Shown in pieces: positions 1 through 9,275 of a stretch of 64,000 nt of DNA. Within the stretch, counting starts at the first letter, position 1; every line of letters begins with the position of its first letter. Both the position numbers and the translations under genes were made by a program. The DNA comes from Pelagibacterium halotolerans B2 (GTDB lineage Bacteria; Pseudomonadota; Alphaproteobacteria; Rhizobiales; Devosiaceae), in the NCBI RefSeq assembly GCF_000230555.1, contig NC_016078.1, forward strand, positions 2,170,001-2,234,000, written 5' to 3'. A model generated the notes under the pieces. That model was not told the DNA's origin. It saw only the letters and a list, made by a program, of their open reading frames with translations, and did not search any database.

Positions 1-759
1 CAGGCCATCCAGCAGATGGCGCAGTCCTATTCCAAGTTCCTGCCCTTCGCCCGCATGTGGCAGGCCCAGGCCCATGACGATTTCGAACGCGCCGGCGACT
101 TCGCCCTCGCCGAGGGAATGGTGACCTTTGCCGATGTCGGCTATCTCTACCCCAACGGCCGCGGGGTTGAAGGCGCGAGCTTTGTCGCCCGCCGCGGCAC
201 GATCACCTATATCACCGGCGATACGGGCTCGGGCAAATCGACACTGTTCAAGCTGCTGCTCAAATCCATGAACGCACAGTCGGGTACGATCACAGTCGAT
301 GGCGTCCCGATCGACGCCGTCTCTCGGGCCGACTGGTTCGCCCATGTCGCCGCCGTGCCACAGGACGTGGCATTGCTCAACGACACGCTGGCCACCAACA
401 TCGTGCTCGGTCGTCCCTACGATGAGACCCGCCTGCGCCGGGCGGCCGAGCGCGCCTCGGTTCTGGCCTTCATCGACGGCCTCGCTGAGGGGTTTGAAAC
501 GGTGGTGGGCGAACGCGGGCTCAAGCTTTCGGGCGGCGAACGTCAGCGCATCGCCATCGCCCGCGCACTCTATGCCGATCCCGCCATCGTGCTTCTCGAT
601 GAGGCGAGTTCCGCCCTCGACGCCGACACGGAAAAGGACATCATGGACCAGTTGCGGCGCATCTGCGATCAGGTGACCATCATCGCCATCACCCACCGGC
701 TCAGCGTTATCGCGCCCGGCGACACGGTGGTCCGCATTGCGCCAGCCAATGGGCCCTGA
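1..759 (+). CDS. ABC exporter, C-terminal nucleotide-binding part (5' end outside window)
   Basis: The frame is open from base 1, so this is the end of a longer gene. The visible part is a complete ABC ATPase domain: Walker A GDTGSGKST (nt 217-243), signature LSGGERQR, Walker B VLLDEASSALD and an H-loop ITHR. The first visible residues (QAIQQMAQSYSKFLPF) resemble the linker that follows a six-helix membrane domain in fused exporters. That makes a half-transporter of the MsbA/MDR type likely. The substrate cannot be told. The internal ATG at 16 is probably not the true start. Confidence 0.85.
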   Translation, partial: QAIQQMAQSYSKFLPFARMWQAQAHDDFERAGDFALAEGMVTFADVGYLYPNGRGVEGASFVARRGTITYITGDTGSGKSTLFKLLLKSMNAQSGTITVDGVPIDAVSRADWFAHVAAVPQDVALLNDTLATNIVLGRPYDETRLRRAAERASVLAFIDGLAEGFETVVGERGLKLSGGERQRIAIARALYADPAIVLLDEASSALDADTEKDIMDQLRRICDQVTIIAITHRLSVIAPGDTVVRIAPANGP

Positions 760-820
760 TGCCCCCTTGCCTCCCGTTCCTCCATGGGGCACAATCGATG
801 TTGACGTTTAGGACAACCAA

Positions 821-1309
821 GTGACCAATCCGATAACCAAAGATCGGCGCCATTTCGAGGACCTGACGGTCGGCGAAACCATACCTTTGGGCCCGCTCAA
901 GGTCTCTAAGGCCGACATCATCGAATTTGCCACCGAGTTCGATCCCTTCCCCTTTCACCTCGACGAAAAGGCGGCAAAGGAAAGCCTGCTCGGTGGATTG
1001 GCGGCGAGCGGCTGGCAGACCGGTGCGCTCTCGTTGCGCATGCTGGTCGATGCGTTCCTTTCCAAGATCGCCTCGATGGGTGGGCTGGGCTTTACCGACC
1101 TCAAATGGAAACGCCCCCTGATGAAGGACGATACGCTGTCCGGCACCGCGACGATCACCTCGCTGCGCCGGTCGGTAAGCCATGCCAATATGGGCATCGT
1201 CACCATCGGCTTTGACATGCGCAACCAGAAGAACCAGCAGGTGATGACCCTCAACCTCACCAATCTCGTCGAAGTGCGCGATCCTTCCGCTGCAGGGGGT
1301 GTTCAATGA
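821..1309 (+). CDS. MaoC-family hydratase (hot-dog fold)
   Basis: A 162-aa hot-dog protein of the MaoC/(R)-enoyl-CoA hydratase family. It carries the hydratase-type stretch FDPFPFHLDE, whose Asp and His are the usual catalytic pair, followed by GGLAASGWQT. It starts with GTG at 821. It overlaps the next gene by 4 bp (ATGA), and that gene is a second MaoC protein. The two may act together, since hydratases of this family occur as homo- or heterodimers. The acyl-CoA substrate is unknown. Confidence 0.85.
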   Translation: MTNPITKDRRHFEDLTVGETIPLGPLKVSKADIIEFATEFDPFPFHLDEKAAKESLLGGLAASGWQTGALSLRMLVDAFLSKIASMGGLGFTDLKWKRPLMKDDTLSGTATITSLRRSVSHANMGIVTIGFDMRNQKNQQVMTLNLTNLVEVRDPSAAGGVQ

Positions 1310-1857
1310 CCCGATGGTTCGAAGACGTTCAGATCGATCTCCCGTTCGACCTGGGCAGTCACACCTTCACCGCCGAAGAGATTATTCGCTTCGGAAAGCT
1401 GTACGACCCGCAATATTTTCACGTCGATGCCGATGCCGCAGCCCTGTCCCATTTCGGCGGGCTTGTCGCCTCGGGCTGGCACACGGTCAGCGTCGGGCAC
1501 CGCCTGATGGTCGACCGTTTGGAGGCCGAACAGGACGTGGTACGTGCCGAAGGCGGCGAACCCGGCGTCTCGGGGCCGTCACCCGGCGTCAATCGTATGG
1601 ATTTCAAGGCCCCCGTTCGTCCCGGAGATACCGTGCGCTATACGCTGACGGTCACAGGAAAGCGGCCGTCAAATTCCATCCCCGGCTGGGGCCTGCTGTT
1701 CAATCTGATCGAGGCGCATAACCAGGACGGCGAACTCGTCTATTCGATCGATCTTGTGGGGTTTTCCAAGCGGCGTGATTACACGATGCCATTGAAATTG
1801 CGGGCCATGATAACCCTGGCCAGGGTGCCCGGGCTCAAAAGCCTGGTGCGCAGATGA
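1306..1857 (+). CDS. MaoC-family hydratase, second copy
   Basis: A 183-aa MaoC-like protein with the same core as its upstream neighbour: YDPQYFHVDADAA (hydratase Asp/His region) and GGLVASGWHT. Its C-terminus is longer (PGWGLLFNLIEAHNQDGELV). It is translationally coupled at both ends, with a 4-bp overlap to the first MaoC gene and another to the DUF423 gene. Likely role: hydration of an enoyl-CoA or a related thioester, possibly as a heteromer with the preceding product. Confidence 0.85.
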   Translation: MTRWFEDVQIDLPFDLGSHTFTAEEIIRFGKLYDPQYFHVDADAAALSHFGGLVASGWHTVSVGHRLMVDRLEAEQDVVRAEGGEPGVSGPSPGVNRMDFKAPVRPGDTVRYTLTVTGKRPSNSIPGWGLLFNLIEAHNQDGELVYSIDLVGFSKRRDYTMPLKLRAMITLARVPGLKSLVRR

Positions 1858-2207
1858 CCCCGCTCGAGCGCCTTGCCATTGTTCTCGCCGGGCTGCTCGG
1901 TGCATCCGGAATTGCCGCGGCGGCCGCTTCCTCCCACGCCGGGGCCGCTCTGCTCGGCCCCTATTCGCTGATCGCGCTGACCCACGCGCCAGCCATTCTC
2001 GCCCTGGCGCTGGTCCCACTGCCGCGCATATTCAATTTGGCCCTGATCGGCCTGATGATTGGCGCAGGGCTATTCTGCGCCGATCTGGCACTGCGCTATT
2101 TCGCCGGCGCATCGCCGCTGCCTCTGCTCGCCCCCCTCGGCGGCATGACACTGATCGCGGGCTGGCTGCTGGTGCTGTTGGGGGGCGTTTTCGGACGACG
2201 CAACTGA
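1854..2207 (+). CDS. DUF423-like small membrane protein
   Basis: A 117-aa, very hydrophobic protein with about four membrane segments (roughly residues 8-28, 38-56, 58-80 and 88-112). The N-terminal LLGASGIAAAAASSHA and the following ALTHAPAILALALV fit the DUF423 (YwdK-like) family pattern of an AAxGAFGAH motif and a second-helix HAL segment, but the motif is degenerate. Function is unknown in the family. It overlaps the upstream MaoC gene by 4 bp, so it is probably co-transcribed. Confidence 0.65.
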   Translation: MTPLERLAIVLAGLLGASGIAAAAASSHAGAALLGPYSLIALTHAPAILALALVPLPRIFNLALIGLMIGAGLFCADLALRYFAGASPLPLLAPLGGMTLIAGWLLVLLGGVFGRRN

Positions 2208-2360
2208 CAGGATGAGAATACATTTCAATGGCCTGGTGTGGACGATGCCACGAGCGCATTCCCCGGCGCTGCGGTTCACCGTTTCGTGCCCAGCATAGTC
2301 CTTGCCGGTCTCTGTGCAGAAGCGGCTTTCGTCGGTGTAGAGCGTTGAGGGGCCGACCGA

Positions 2361-2765
2361 TCAGCCGGCCCGCCTTTCCTCCCAAACGGCCCCGATCCGC
2401 GGGAGGTTGGTTTCGATCCAGTCGGCCAGCCCGCTCACCTTTTCGGCAGCCTCGCGTCCCAGCGGCGTGAGGCTGTATTCGACATGGGGCGGGACGACCG
2501 GATAGGCGTGCCGGTCCACCATCCCGTCCTCTTCGAGCCATTGCAGCGTCTGGGCAAGCATGCGCTCGCTGACGCCGCCGACTTTGCGCCGCAACGCGCT
2601 GAACCTGTGGGTTCCCTGCAAAAGCGCGATCAGCACCAGAACGCCCCACCGGCTGGTGAGATGTTTGAGCACCTCGCGGGATGGGCACGCTTCGGAAAAC
2701 AGTTGTCCCCGTTCCATGGCATGCGCCAGAGGGCCCTTGGCGTGCGGAGTATCCTTCGTGGCCAT
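2361..2765 (-). CDS. HxlR-family winged-helix regulator, probable redox sensor of qorB
   Basis: A 134-aa HxlR-type DNA-binding protein. The core SREVLKHLTSRWGVLVLIALL, followed by FSALRRKVGGVSERMLAQTL and the wing PPHVEYSLTPLG, is diagnostic. A single Cys (C27) lies just before the first core helix (EACPSREVLK). This is the position used for thiol/quinone sensing in the HxlR members YodB and QorR. It is divergent from a qorB-like quinone reductase, the same pairing as ytfH-ytfG in E. coli. It probably represses itself and qorB through the inverted repeat at 2790-2806. Confidence 0.85.
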   Translation of the reverse strand: MATKDTPHAKGPLAHAMERGQLFSEACPSREVLKHLTSRWGVLVLIALLQGTHRFSALRRKVGGVSERMLAQTLQWLEEDGMVDRHAYPVVPPHVEYSLTPLGREAAEKVSGLADWIETNLPRIGAVWEERRAG

Positions 2766-2789
2766 CTTGATACTTACCTTTGCGTGCGT

Positions 2790-2806
2790 ACTTACTTTTC
2801 GTAAGT
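2790..2806. promoter_or_regulatory. Inverted repeat operator between hxlR and qorB
   Basis: ACTTAC-TTTTC-GTAAGT is a perfect 6-bp inverted repeat with a 5-bp spacer, with a further half site TACTTACC at 2771-2778. It lies 24 bp upstream of the HxlR regulator start and 49 bp upstream of qorB. HxlR regulators bind this type of short, AT-flanked palindrome. That this regulator binds here is inferred. Confidence 0.55.
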
Positions 2807-2855
2807 TAAGTCTTTATGTCGGTCTGCGCAACATGACAAAACAGGAGTCGATCGC

Positions 2856-3698
2856 ATGTACGCAGTTACCGGAGCCACCGGCCAGCTTGGCCGTCTCGTT
2901 ATCGCAGCGCTCAAGGAAAAGGGCTTGGGCGACCAGACAATCGCGCTGGTGCGCGATCTCTCCAAGGGAGCCGACCTGGGCATTTCCACGCGCCTTTTCG
3001 ATTACGACGAGCCCGAAACCCTCGAGCCCGCCCTTGAAGGCGTCGAAAAACTGTTGCTGATCTCGGGCAGCGAGGTGGGCAGGCGCGTGCCCCAGCACAA
3101 AGCCGTGATTGACGCCGCCGTCCGCGCCGGGGTGAACAACATAATCTATACGAGCCTGCTGCACGCCGACACGTCCGAGATTGTTCTGGCGCCCGAACAC
3201 CGCGAGACCGAAGCAGCTATCAAGGCATCCGGCATTAAGTACACAATCCTGCGCAATTCCTGGTACACCGAGAATTACACGGGCAATCTCGGCGCAGCAC
3301 TCGCCAATGGCGCCATCATCGGGTCAGCCGGCGACGGCAAGCTCAATACCGCCAATCGCGGCGATCTGGCTCAGGCGGCCGCCAATGTCCTGGTCTCCGA
3401 TGGCCATGCGGACAAGATCTACGAGTTGGGCAATGATCGGGCCTATACGCTGGCGGAACTGGCCGCCGAGGTTTCGCGCCAGTCGGGTAAGCCGGTCGTC
3501 TATACCGACCTGCCCAAGGCCGAATATGCGAAAATTCTCCAAGGCATCGGGCTACCGGCGCCCCTAGCGGAGATGCTGGCGGATAGCGATGCGAAAGCGG
3601 GAGCGGGTGCCTTTGCCGACGATAGCGGGACACTGGGAAAGTTGCTCGGCCGCCCGACCCAGACGTTGGAACAGGCCGTCGCCGAAGCGCTCAAATAA
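2856..3698 (+). CDS. qorB: NAD(P)H:quinone oxidoreductase, QorB type (NmrA-like SDR)
   Basis: A 280-aa atypical short-chain dehydrogenase. The Rossmann motif GATGQLG starts at residue 6, and LRNSWYTENYTGNL in the middle is characteristic of the QorB/YtfG quinone reductase group. The family reduces quinones with NADPH, lowering quinone stress in the cytoplasm. It is divergent from an HxlR regulator, the classical qorB context. The 3' end is followed by a strong hairpin (3707-3730). Confidence 0.85.
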   Translation: MYAVTGATGQLGRLVIAALKEKGLGDQTIALVRDLSKGADLGISTRLFDYDEPETLEPALEGVEKLLLISGSEVGRRVPQHKAVIDAAVRAGVNNIIYTSLLHADTSEIVLAPEHRETEAAIKASGIKYTILRNSWYTENYTGNLGAALANGAIIGSAGDGKLNTANRGDLAQAAANVLVSDGHADKIYELGNDRAYTLAELAAEVSRQSGKPVVYTDLPKAEYAKILQGIGLPAPLAEMLADSDAKAGAGAFADDSGTLGKLLGRPTQTLEQAVAEALK

Positions 3699-3706
3699 CG
3701 GTGCTG

Positions 3707-3730
3707 GAGAGCGGCCAAAGGGCCGCTCTC
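3707..3730. terminator. Hairpin between convergent qorB and apt
   Basis: GAGAGCGGCC and GGCCGCTCTC form a perfect 10-bp stem with an AAAG loop. It starts 8 bp after the qorB stop and touches the last bases of apt on the other strand. There is no T-run on either side, so it may act as a transcription barrier or RNA-stabilising end rather than a classical intrinsic terminator. Confidence 0.55.
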
Positions 3731-4262
3731 AATGGCCCTCGAATGTCATCAGCGCTTCGACGGCAACGCCATGGGCCCGCAATTTCTCGGCACCGCCGAT
3801 GTCCGGAAGATCGATCACGAATCCGGTGTGTTCGACCTTGGCCCCCGTGCGCCGCAGCAGGGAGACCGCGGCGATAGCGGTTCCGCCGGTGGCGATCAGA
3901 TCGTCGATCAGCAATACGTTATCATCGCCATCGACGGCGTCGGCATGGATTTCGATGGTGTCCACTCCATATTCCAGCGCGTAGTTCTGGCCGATCGTTT
4001 CACCGGGCAGTTTGCCGGCCTTGCGCACCGGAACGAACCCGACGCCGAGCGCAATGGCGACGCCGGCGCCAAAGATAAAGCCCCGCGCCTCGATGCCCGC
4101 GACCTTGGTGATGTCCTTTCCCCGATGTGCTGCGGCCAATCGCTCACAGCTTTCGCTGAAGCCCGCCGAATCTTCGATCAGCGATGTGATGTCGCGAAAG
4201 ATGATCCCGGGCTTGGGATAGTCGGGAATCGAGCGCACGAGCGCCTTGAGGTCGGTGAACAT
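3729..4262 (-). CDS. apt: Adenine phosphoribosyltransferase
   Basis: A 177-aa cytosolic purine salvage enzyme (adenine + PRPP to AMP + PPi). It shows the N-terminal IRSIPDYPKPGIIFRDIT of APT, AGIEARGFIFG, and the PRPP-binding loop VLLIDDLIATGGTA. Length is normal. It stands alone, convergent with qorB. Confidence 0.95.
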   Translation of the reverse strand: MFTDLKALVRSIPDYPKPGIIFRDITSLIEDSAGFSESCERLAAAHRGKDITKVAGIEARGFIFGAGVAIALGVGFVPVRKAGKLPGETIGQNYALEYGVDTIEIHADAVDGDDNVLLIDDLIATGGTAIAAVSLLRRTGAKVEHTGFVIDLPDIGGAEKLRAHGVAVEALMTFEGH

Positions 4263-4339
4263 GAAACAGAGCTCCGAAAAATGAGGTCGATACGAACCGG
4301 CTGATGCGCGGCGTTGCCGGTGCGGGGGAAAATGCCGGG

Positions 4340-4543
4340 CTAGAAATAGCGGTTGGGTGGGACGACCCTTGCCGTCAGTTCCCCCGCCTTGCGCGCCGCG
4401 CGCTTGGTCGCCTCATAGGCGGCCCGCTTGCGTTCCTCGGAAACAAGATTGGGAGCGGCCTTGATAGCCGAGCGGACCATGGGATTGCGGCTGGCCGCCA
4501 GAGCCAGAAAGGCTGCCGTCTTGGCTACCCGAAAAACCGACAT
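4340..4543 (-). CDS. Small basic conserved-type protein of unknown function
   Basis: A 67-aa, strongly basic protein rich in Ala, Lys and Arg (SEERKRAAYEATKRAARKAGEL), with a mildly hydrophobic N-terminus (TAAFLALAAS). A good Shine-Dalgarno (GGAGGAAG) lies 4 bases before its ATG. I do not recognise the family. It sits alone between apt and the petABC terminator. Confidence 0.6.
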   Translation of the reverse strand: MSVFRVAKTAAFLALAASRNPMVRSAIKAAPNLVSEERKRAAYEATKRAARKAGELTARVVPPNRYF

Positions 4544-4639
4544 CGTCTTCCTCCAATCGATCCCGATCGCGATTGCAGCGTCACCAGCGTTACAATGAAG
4601 AATTTGATCTTACCGAACAAGGGCGAAATTTGCCGCAAC

Positions 4640-4664
4640 AAAAAGGGCCCCGCAGGGCCCTTTT
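4640..4664 (-). terminator. Intrinsic terminator of petABC
   Basis: Read on the minus strand: an A-run, then GGGCCC, a short loop TGCG, GGGCCC and TTTTT. It lies 8 bp past the petC stop. It is symmetric enough to work in both directions, but the minus-strand operon is the only gene set that needs it. Confidence 0.85.
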
Positions 4665-4672
4665 CACTCACT

Positions 4673-5497
4673 TTAGTGGGCATCGCGCCAGATGCGGCGC
4701 TTGACCAGATACATCAGGACCGACAGCGCGACGAGGAACAAGATCACCAAAAAACCCGTCGATTTGCGCGAGACCATGTGCGGATCGGCAGTCCATTGCA
4801 GGAAGGCGGCAACGTCCAATGAATACTGCTCGAGTGTCTCGGGCGTCGCCTCGTCGGCATAGGACACGATGCCATCGGAAAGCGGCGGCCCCATCGCGAT
4901 GAAATGGCCCGAGAAATACTCGTTGTAATGCAGCCCCGGCGCCACTTCGACACCTTCGGGTGCTTCCTCGTAGCTGGTGAGCAGATTGTAGATGTAATCC
5001 GCGCCGGCTTCCTGATAGGCGGTGAAATAATTGAAGACCCACCAGGGGAAATCCATATGGATGCCCCGTGCCTTGGCCATCAGCGAAAGATCGGGCGGCG
5101 CCTTGCCACCATTGGCCTCGGCCGCGATCTGCTCGCTGGGGAAGGGATTGGGCCACCGGTCGGCCGGCACGCCTTCACGCTCGCCGCCCTCTGCCATCTC
5201 ATCGGCGACGGTGTATTCGGCAGCAAGGGCGCGAACCTGGTCTTCGCTGTATTCGGGCCCACCTTCCTCGTGCAGATTGCGGAAGGAGATGTACTCCAGG
5301 CCGTGGCAGCTCGAACAGACTTCGCGATAGACCTGGAAGCCACGGCGAAGCTGGTTCTGGTCGTACGTGCCGAAAATGCCGGCAAAGCTCCAGTCCTGCT
5401 GGTCGGTATGGGGGTATTCTTCGGCTGCCTGCACCATGGCGCCCCCAAGGGCCACCGCAGCAAAGGCAAATACGCCAAGGATCGTCTTCTTAAGCAT
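4673..5497 (-). CDS. petC: Cytochrome c1 subunit of the bc1 complex
   Basis: The 274-aa membrane-anchored c-type cytochrome of ubiquinol-cytochrome c reductase. It has an Ala-rich signal peptide (LGVFAFAAVALGGAMVQAAEE), heme site CSSCH (61-65), a candidate Met ligand in AMGPPL (M202) and a C-terminal membrane anchor (about 249-266) ending in basic residues. The frame extends further upstream, but the ATG at 5497 places the signal peptide at the N-terminus. It is a stand-alone gene, not fused to cytochrome b as in Bradyrhizobium fbcH. It follows petB by 22 bp. Confidence 0.95.
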   Translation of the reverse strand: MLKKTILGVFAFAAVALGGAMVQAAEEYPHTDQQDWSFAGIFGTYDQNQLRRGFQVYREVCSSCHGLEYISFRNLHEEGGPEYSEDQVRALAAEYTVADEMAEGGEREGVPADRWPNPFPSEQIAAEANGGKAPPDLSLMAKARGIHMDFPWWVFNYFTAYQEAGADYIYNLLTSYEEAPEGVEVAPGLHYNEYFSGHFIAMGPPLSDGIVSYADEATPETLEQYSLDVAAFLQWTADPHMVSRKSTGFLVILFLVALSVLMYLVKRRIWRDAH

Positions 5498-5519
5498 TGT
5501 AATTGTCCTTCGCGCCTTG

Positions 5520-6773
5520 TCAGCCATTCGCCTTGCCGAGCACGCTTTCCGAAATGCTGGCCGGAAGCGGCGCGGGCTTTTCGATACGTCCCAGGATCGG
5601 GAGAATGATGAGGAAGTAGCCGAAATAATAGGCCGTGCAGATCTTGGCCAGCAGCACGTAAATGCCTTCCGCCGACTGCGCGCCCAGATAGGCAAGCGCA
5701 ATGAAGTTGATCACGAACAGCCAATAGAACGGACGGAACAGCGGGCGGAACGAACCCGAGCGCACCTTGGACGTATCGAGCCAGGGCAGGGCAAACAGGA
5801 TCAGCAGCGAGCCACCCATGGCGATGACACCACCGAGCTTGGAGTCGATGAACAGCACGTTGAAGTCGATGGCGCGCAGCATCGTATAGAACGGCAGCAG
5901 GTACCATTCGGGCACGATATGGGTCGGCGTGACCTGCGGGTTGCCGGGAATGTAGTTGTCGGCGTGCCCGAGGATATCGGGCGCAAAGAACACGAACCAG
6001 GCGAACGGAATGAGGAACACAACGACCGCGAAGAGATCCTTCATTGTGATGTAGGGATGGAAAGGCAGCGTATCGCGGCTTTCCTTCACTTCAACGCCGG
6101 TCGGGTTGTTGTTGCCCGGAACGTGCAGCGCCCAGATGTGGAGCACGACGACGGCGGCGATGATGAAGGGGATGAGGTAGTGGAGCGAGAAGAAGCGGTT
6201 GAGCGTGGGATTGGCCACCGAGAACCCGCCGAGAAGCAGGGTCTGGATCGCTTCGCCGACCAGCGGAATGGCCGAGAAGATACCGGTGATGACCGTGGCA
6301 CCCCAAAGGCTCATCTGACCCCAGGGCAGAACGTAGCCCATGAAAGCGGTCGCCATCAAAAGGATAAACAGGATCACGCCCAGCATCCAGATGACCTCGC
6401 GCGGGGCCTTGTAAGAACCGTAATAAAGGCCACGGAAGATATGGACATAGACGGCGGCAAAGAACATCGAAGCGCCCACGGCATGGGTACCCTGGATGAT
6501 GCGGCCGAAATTGACGTCACGGCGAATGTGCTCGACCGAGGCAAAGGCCAGGTCCACATGCGGCGTGTAGTGCATCACCAGAATGACGCCGGTGACGATC
6601 TGGATGACCAGCATGAAGGTAAGGATCGCGCCGAAGGTCCACCAGTAATTGAGGTTTTTCGGCGTCGGATAGTCCATCAGATGTTCTTTTGAGAACCTGA
6701 TGATGGGAAGGCGGTCGTCGAGCCAGCGCTCGATTCCGGTGCCCGGCGTATAATTGCCAGCGTGATTGGCCAT
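5520..6773 (-). CDS. petB: Cytochrome b subunit of the bc1 complex
   Basis: A 417-aa integral membrane protein with about eight helices. Seen motifs include [19 protein letters not shown], the heme-ligand helix [36 protein letters not shown], and the Qo-site [15 protein letters not shown]. It carries both b hemes and the quinol oxidation and reduction sites. It is the middle gene of petABC, 14 bp after petA and 22 bp before petC. Confidence 0.96.
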   Translation of the reverse strand: MANHAGNYTPGTGIERWLDDRLPIIRFSKEHLMDYPTPKNLNYWWTFGAILTFMLVIQIVTGVILVMHYTPHVDLAFASVEHIRRDVNFGRIIQGTHAVGASMFFAAVYVHIFRGLYYGSYKAPREVIWMLGVILFILLMATAFMGYVLPWGQMSLWGATVITGIFSAIPLVGEAIQTLLLGGFSVANPTLNRFFSLHYLIPFIIAAVVVLHIWALHVPGNNNPTGVEVKESRDTLPFHPYITMKDLFAVVVFLIPFAWFVFFAPDILGHADNYIPGNPQVTPTHIVPEWYLLPFYTMLRAIDFNVLFIDSKLGGVIAMGGSLLILFALPWLDTSKVRSGSFRPLFRPFYWLFVINFIALAYLGAQSAEGIYVLLAKICTAYYFGYFLIILPILGRIEKPAPLPASISESVLGKANG

Positions 6774-6787
6774 GCCCTCTACTCCCC

Positions 6788-7312
6788 TTAACCGATCTGC
6801 ACGACAGTGTCGGACACGAACTCATAGGGCGGCACGACGAGGTTCCTCGGCGCCGGCCCGCGACGGATGCGGCCCGCAGTATCGTAGTGCGACCCGTGGC
6901 AGGGGCAGAACCAGCCGTCGTAATCGCCCGATTCTCCAACCGGCACGCAGCCCAGATGGGTGCAGTTGGCGACCATGATGAGCCATTCCTCGTGCCCCTC
7001 GAGCACCCGCTCTTCGTCGGTCTGGGGATCCTTGAGTTCGGAAAGCGGCACGGCCCGCGCCTCTTCGATTTCGGCCGGAGTGCGGTGCCGGACAAAGACC
7101 GGAAGCCCGCGCCACATGATGGTCACCGACGACCCCTCGGCCACCGGAGCAACGTCGAAGCGGATCGAGGCCAGGGCCAGAACCGAGGCATCGGGGTTCA
7201 ATTGATTGATAAGCGGCCAGGCGGCTCCCGCCACCCCGACTGCACCGACCGCACCGGTCGCGATGTAAAGAAAATCGCGTCGTGTCGCTTTTGTTTCGCT
7301 CGCTGTCGCCAA
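6788..7312 (-). CDS. petA: Rieske iron-sulfur protein of the bc1 complex
   Basis: The [2Fe-2S] subunit of bc1. The N-terminal twin-arginine [12 protein letters not shown] anchor is followed by the cluster-binding CTHLGC and CPCHGSHYD boxes and the usual C-terminus [14 protein letters not shown]. The frame is open back to a GTG at 7339 (183 aa). I prefer the TTG at 7312 (174 aa): it has GGGGA nine bases upstream and gives [13 protein letters not shown], the usual length before the Tat motif. First gene of petABC. Confidence 0.93.
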   Translation of the reverse strand: MATASETKATRRDFLYIATGAVGAVGVAGAAWPLINQLNPDASVLALASIRFDVAPVAEGSSVTIMWRGLPVFVRHRTPAEIEEARAVPLSELKDPQTDEERVLEGHEEWLIMVANCTHLGCVPVGESGDYDGWFCPCHGSHYDTAGRIRRGPAPRNLVVPPYEFVSDTVVQIG

Positions 7313-7541
7313 AGCTCTAGATCCCCAAAAGGCCTGCACAAACTTGTTCTGATATCCGCCGGACGCCGCTAATTCTCACACATGGGTACGCGAGTCGCGT
7401 CCGCCGCCGCCAGGCGGTGCGGATTTTTGGCCCCTTTTTGCACTGTCTCATGGACTTGTCCAGCCTTGCCAATGGTGACTTGATCGATCTGCGACACTAT
7501 ACCCACCAAACTTTAGCCAACCCCTTGCCACGGTCCTGCCA

Positions 7542-8030
7542 TTGCCCATCGCCCTAGCGCTCTACCAGCCCGATATTGCCCTCAACACCGGAACGCTGCT
7601 GCGGCTTGGCGCATGTCTGGGCGTGCCGGTCCATATCATCCACCCAACCGGATTTCCCTTCTCGCGTGGCGCGCTCAAGCGCTCGGGAATGGATTATCTC
7701 GATCATGTCGAGATGATCGAACACGACAGCTATGCCCGGTTCGACCATTGGCGCCGCCAGGCGGGGGCAAGGCTTGTTCTGCTGACCACAAAGGCCAGCG
7801 CCCCGCATCATCGTGCCGTTTATGGCACCAATGACATTCTCATGGTCGGACGCGAAAGCGCGGGCGTTCCGTCCGAGATAGCCGATCAAGCCGATATGAG
7901 GGTTCGCATACCGATGCAACCGACAGCCCGCTCGCTCAACGTCGCCCTTTCGGCCGCCATCGTTCTGGGAGAGGCGCTGCGTCAGACCGGCGGCTTCGAG
8001 AGGTCGCCCGGCTCACCCGCGGCAGGCTGA
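7542..8030 (+). CDS. trmL: tRNA (cytidine/uridine-34-2'-O)-methyltransferase
   Basis: A 162-aa SPOUT methyltransferase that 2'-O-methylates the wobble base of leucine tRNAs. The family's knotted C-terminus is visible: [12 protein letters not shown] and [21 protein letters not shown], and the N-terminal [17 protein letters not shown] fits. The start is a TTG; no ATG lies at the right place. It is divergent from petABC. Confidence 0.93.
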   Translation: MPIALALYQPDIALNTGTLLRLGACLGVPVHIIHPTGFPFSRGALKRSGMDYLDHVEMIEHDSYARFDHWRRQAGARLVLLTTKASAPHHRAVYGTNDILMVGRESAGVPSEIADQADMRVRIPMQPTARSLNVALSAAIVLGEALRQTGGFERSPGSPAAG

Positions 8031-8115
8031 CGCATTTGATCCCGGTCAACCCATCCCGGCCCGTTCTGAAGCATGGTCGCGCTCGCTCCAACGTGATAGG
8101 GACCCGGCACAGACC

Positions 8116-9012
8116 ATGAATATGCAGATGTTTACAGCAATGCCCCTACCCGACGACATAGAAAACAAGAAGGCTCGCGCCAGCGCCTGGTTCAAATCGG
8201 TCCGCGACGATTTGTGCGCCGCAATCGAAACCCTCGAGGATGAGCTGAGCGGACCGCAAGCCGATCTGCCCCCGGGCCGGTTCGAACGCGAAGCCTGGGA
8301 TCGTCCGGCCGGCGGGGGCGGTGAAATGTCGATCATCAAAGGCCGGGTCTTTGAGAAGATGGGCGTTCACATCTCGACGGTGTTTGGAGAATTCTCGCCC
8401 GAATTTGCCAAGCAAATTCCAGGCACCGAAGACAGCCCTCATTTCTGGGCTTCCGGCATTTCCGTGATTGGCCATCCCTGGAACCCCAACGTCCCCGCCG
8501 TTCACATGAACACCCGCATGGTGGTGACCTCGAACTGGTGGTTCGGTGGCGGCGGCGACCTGACGCCCGTACTCGATGCGCGCCGGACCCAGACAGATCC
8601 CGACAGCATCGATTTTCATGCGGCAATGAAAGCGGCCTGCGAGCCTCATGCGCAGGTCGATTACCAGCGCTACAAGGACTGGTGCGACGAGTATTTCTTC
8701 CTCGCCCACCGCAACGAGCCACGCGGAATCGGCGGCATTTTCTACGATCGCCACAACAGCGGCGACTGGGACGCCGATTTTGCCTTTACCCAGGACGTTG
8801 GCCGCCGCTTCGTTGAGATTTACCCCGAACTGGTCCGCCGCAATTTCAATACGCAATGGACCGAGGAGCAGCGCGAGGAACAACTTGTCCGGCGCGGGCG
8901 GTACGTCGAGTTCAACCTGCTCTATGACAGAGGCACCACGTTCGGGCTCAAGACCGGCGGCAATGTGAGATCAATTCTCTCCTCCATGCCTCCTGCTGTG
9001 CGCTGGCCCTGA
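8116..9012 (+). CDS. hemF: Coproporphyrinogen III oxidase, oxygen-dependent
   Basis: A 298-aa cytosolic heme-biosynthesis enzyme (coproporphyrinogen III to protoporphyrinogen IX, using O2). Family signatures are clear: [42 protein letters not shown], and the C-terminus [19 protein letters not shown] ending in SMPPAVRWP, a typical complete alphaproteobacterial end. Presence implies aerobic heme synthesis. Confidence 0.96.
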   Translation: MNMQMFTAMPLPDDIENKKARASAWFKSVRDDLCAAIETLEDELSGPQADLPPGRFEREAWDRPAGGGGEMSIIKGRVFEKMGVHISTVFGEFSPEFAKQIPGTEDSPHFWASGISVIGHPWNPNVPAVHMNTRMVVTSNWWFGGGGDLTPVLDARRTQTDPDSIDFHAAMKAACEPHAQVDYQRYKDWCDEYFFLAHRNEPRGIGGIFYDRHNSGDWDADFAFTQDVGRRFVEIYPELVRRNFNTQWTEEQREEQLVRRGRYVEFNLLYDRGTTFGLKTGGNVRSILSSMPPAVRWP

Positions 9013-9086
9013 GGGAACCACACGCCTTCCCGATCGTTTCCCTAAGCTAGACTTCGTGCAACCCGAAAGGATACGGAGGATCAATC

Positions 9087-9272
9087 ATGAAACGATTTGA
9101 CGGTGGATCGCTGATACCGGGCGCAACCTGGCACGCGACGGCCGAAAGCGAGGCCGAAGTGGTTCGCAAAGCTGTCGAAAAGCTCAGGGCCGAACATGGC
9201 GAAACCGAGGTGCGCCCGGACATGGTCGAGCGGATCAAGGAGCGCATTTTCGACGTTCCCACGCGCCACTGA
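9087..9272 (+). CDS. DUF1059-like small protein, cysteine-less
   Basis: A 61-aa acidic protein. The pattern GGSLIPGATWHATAESEAEVVRKAVEKLRAEHGETEVRPDMVERIKERI follows DUF1059: a short strand, then a helix with a 'xAESEAEVxxK...H' core and a final helix. The family's usual Cys positions near the N-terminus are replaced here. A perfect GGAGG Shine-Dalgarno precedes the ATG. Function is unknown. Confidence 0.6.
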   Translation: MKRFDGGSLIPGATWHATAESEAEVVRKAVEKLRAEHGETEVRPDMVERIKERIFDVPTRH

Positions 9273-9275
9273 TTT

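Noticed and set aside
5367..6692. 441-codon open frame opposite petB and petC
   Set aside because: Rich in Arg, Gly, Asp and His with no fold pattern; an antisense shadow of the bc1 genes.
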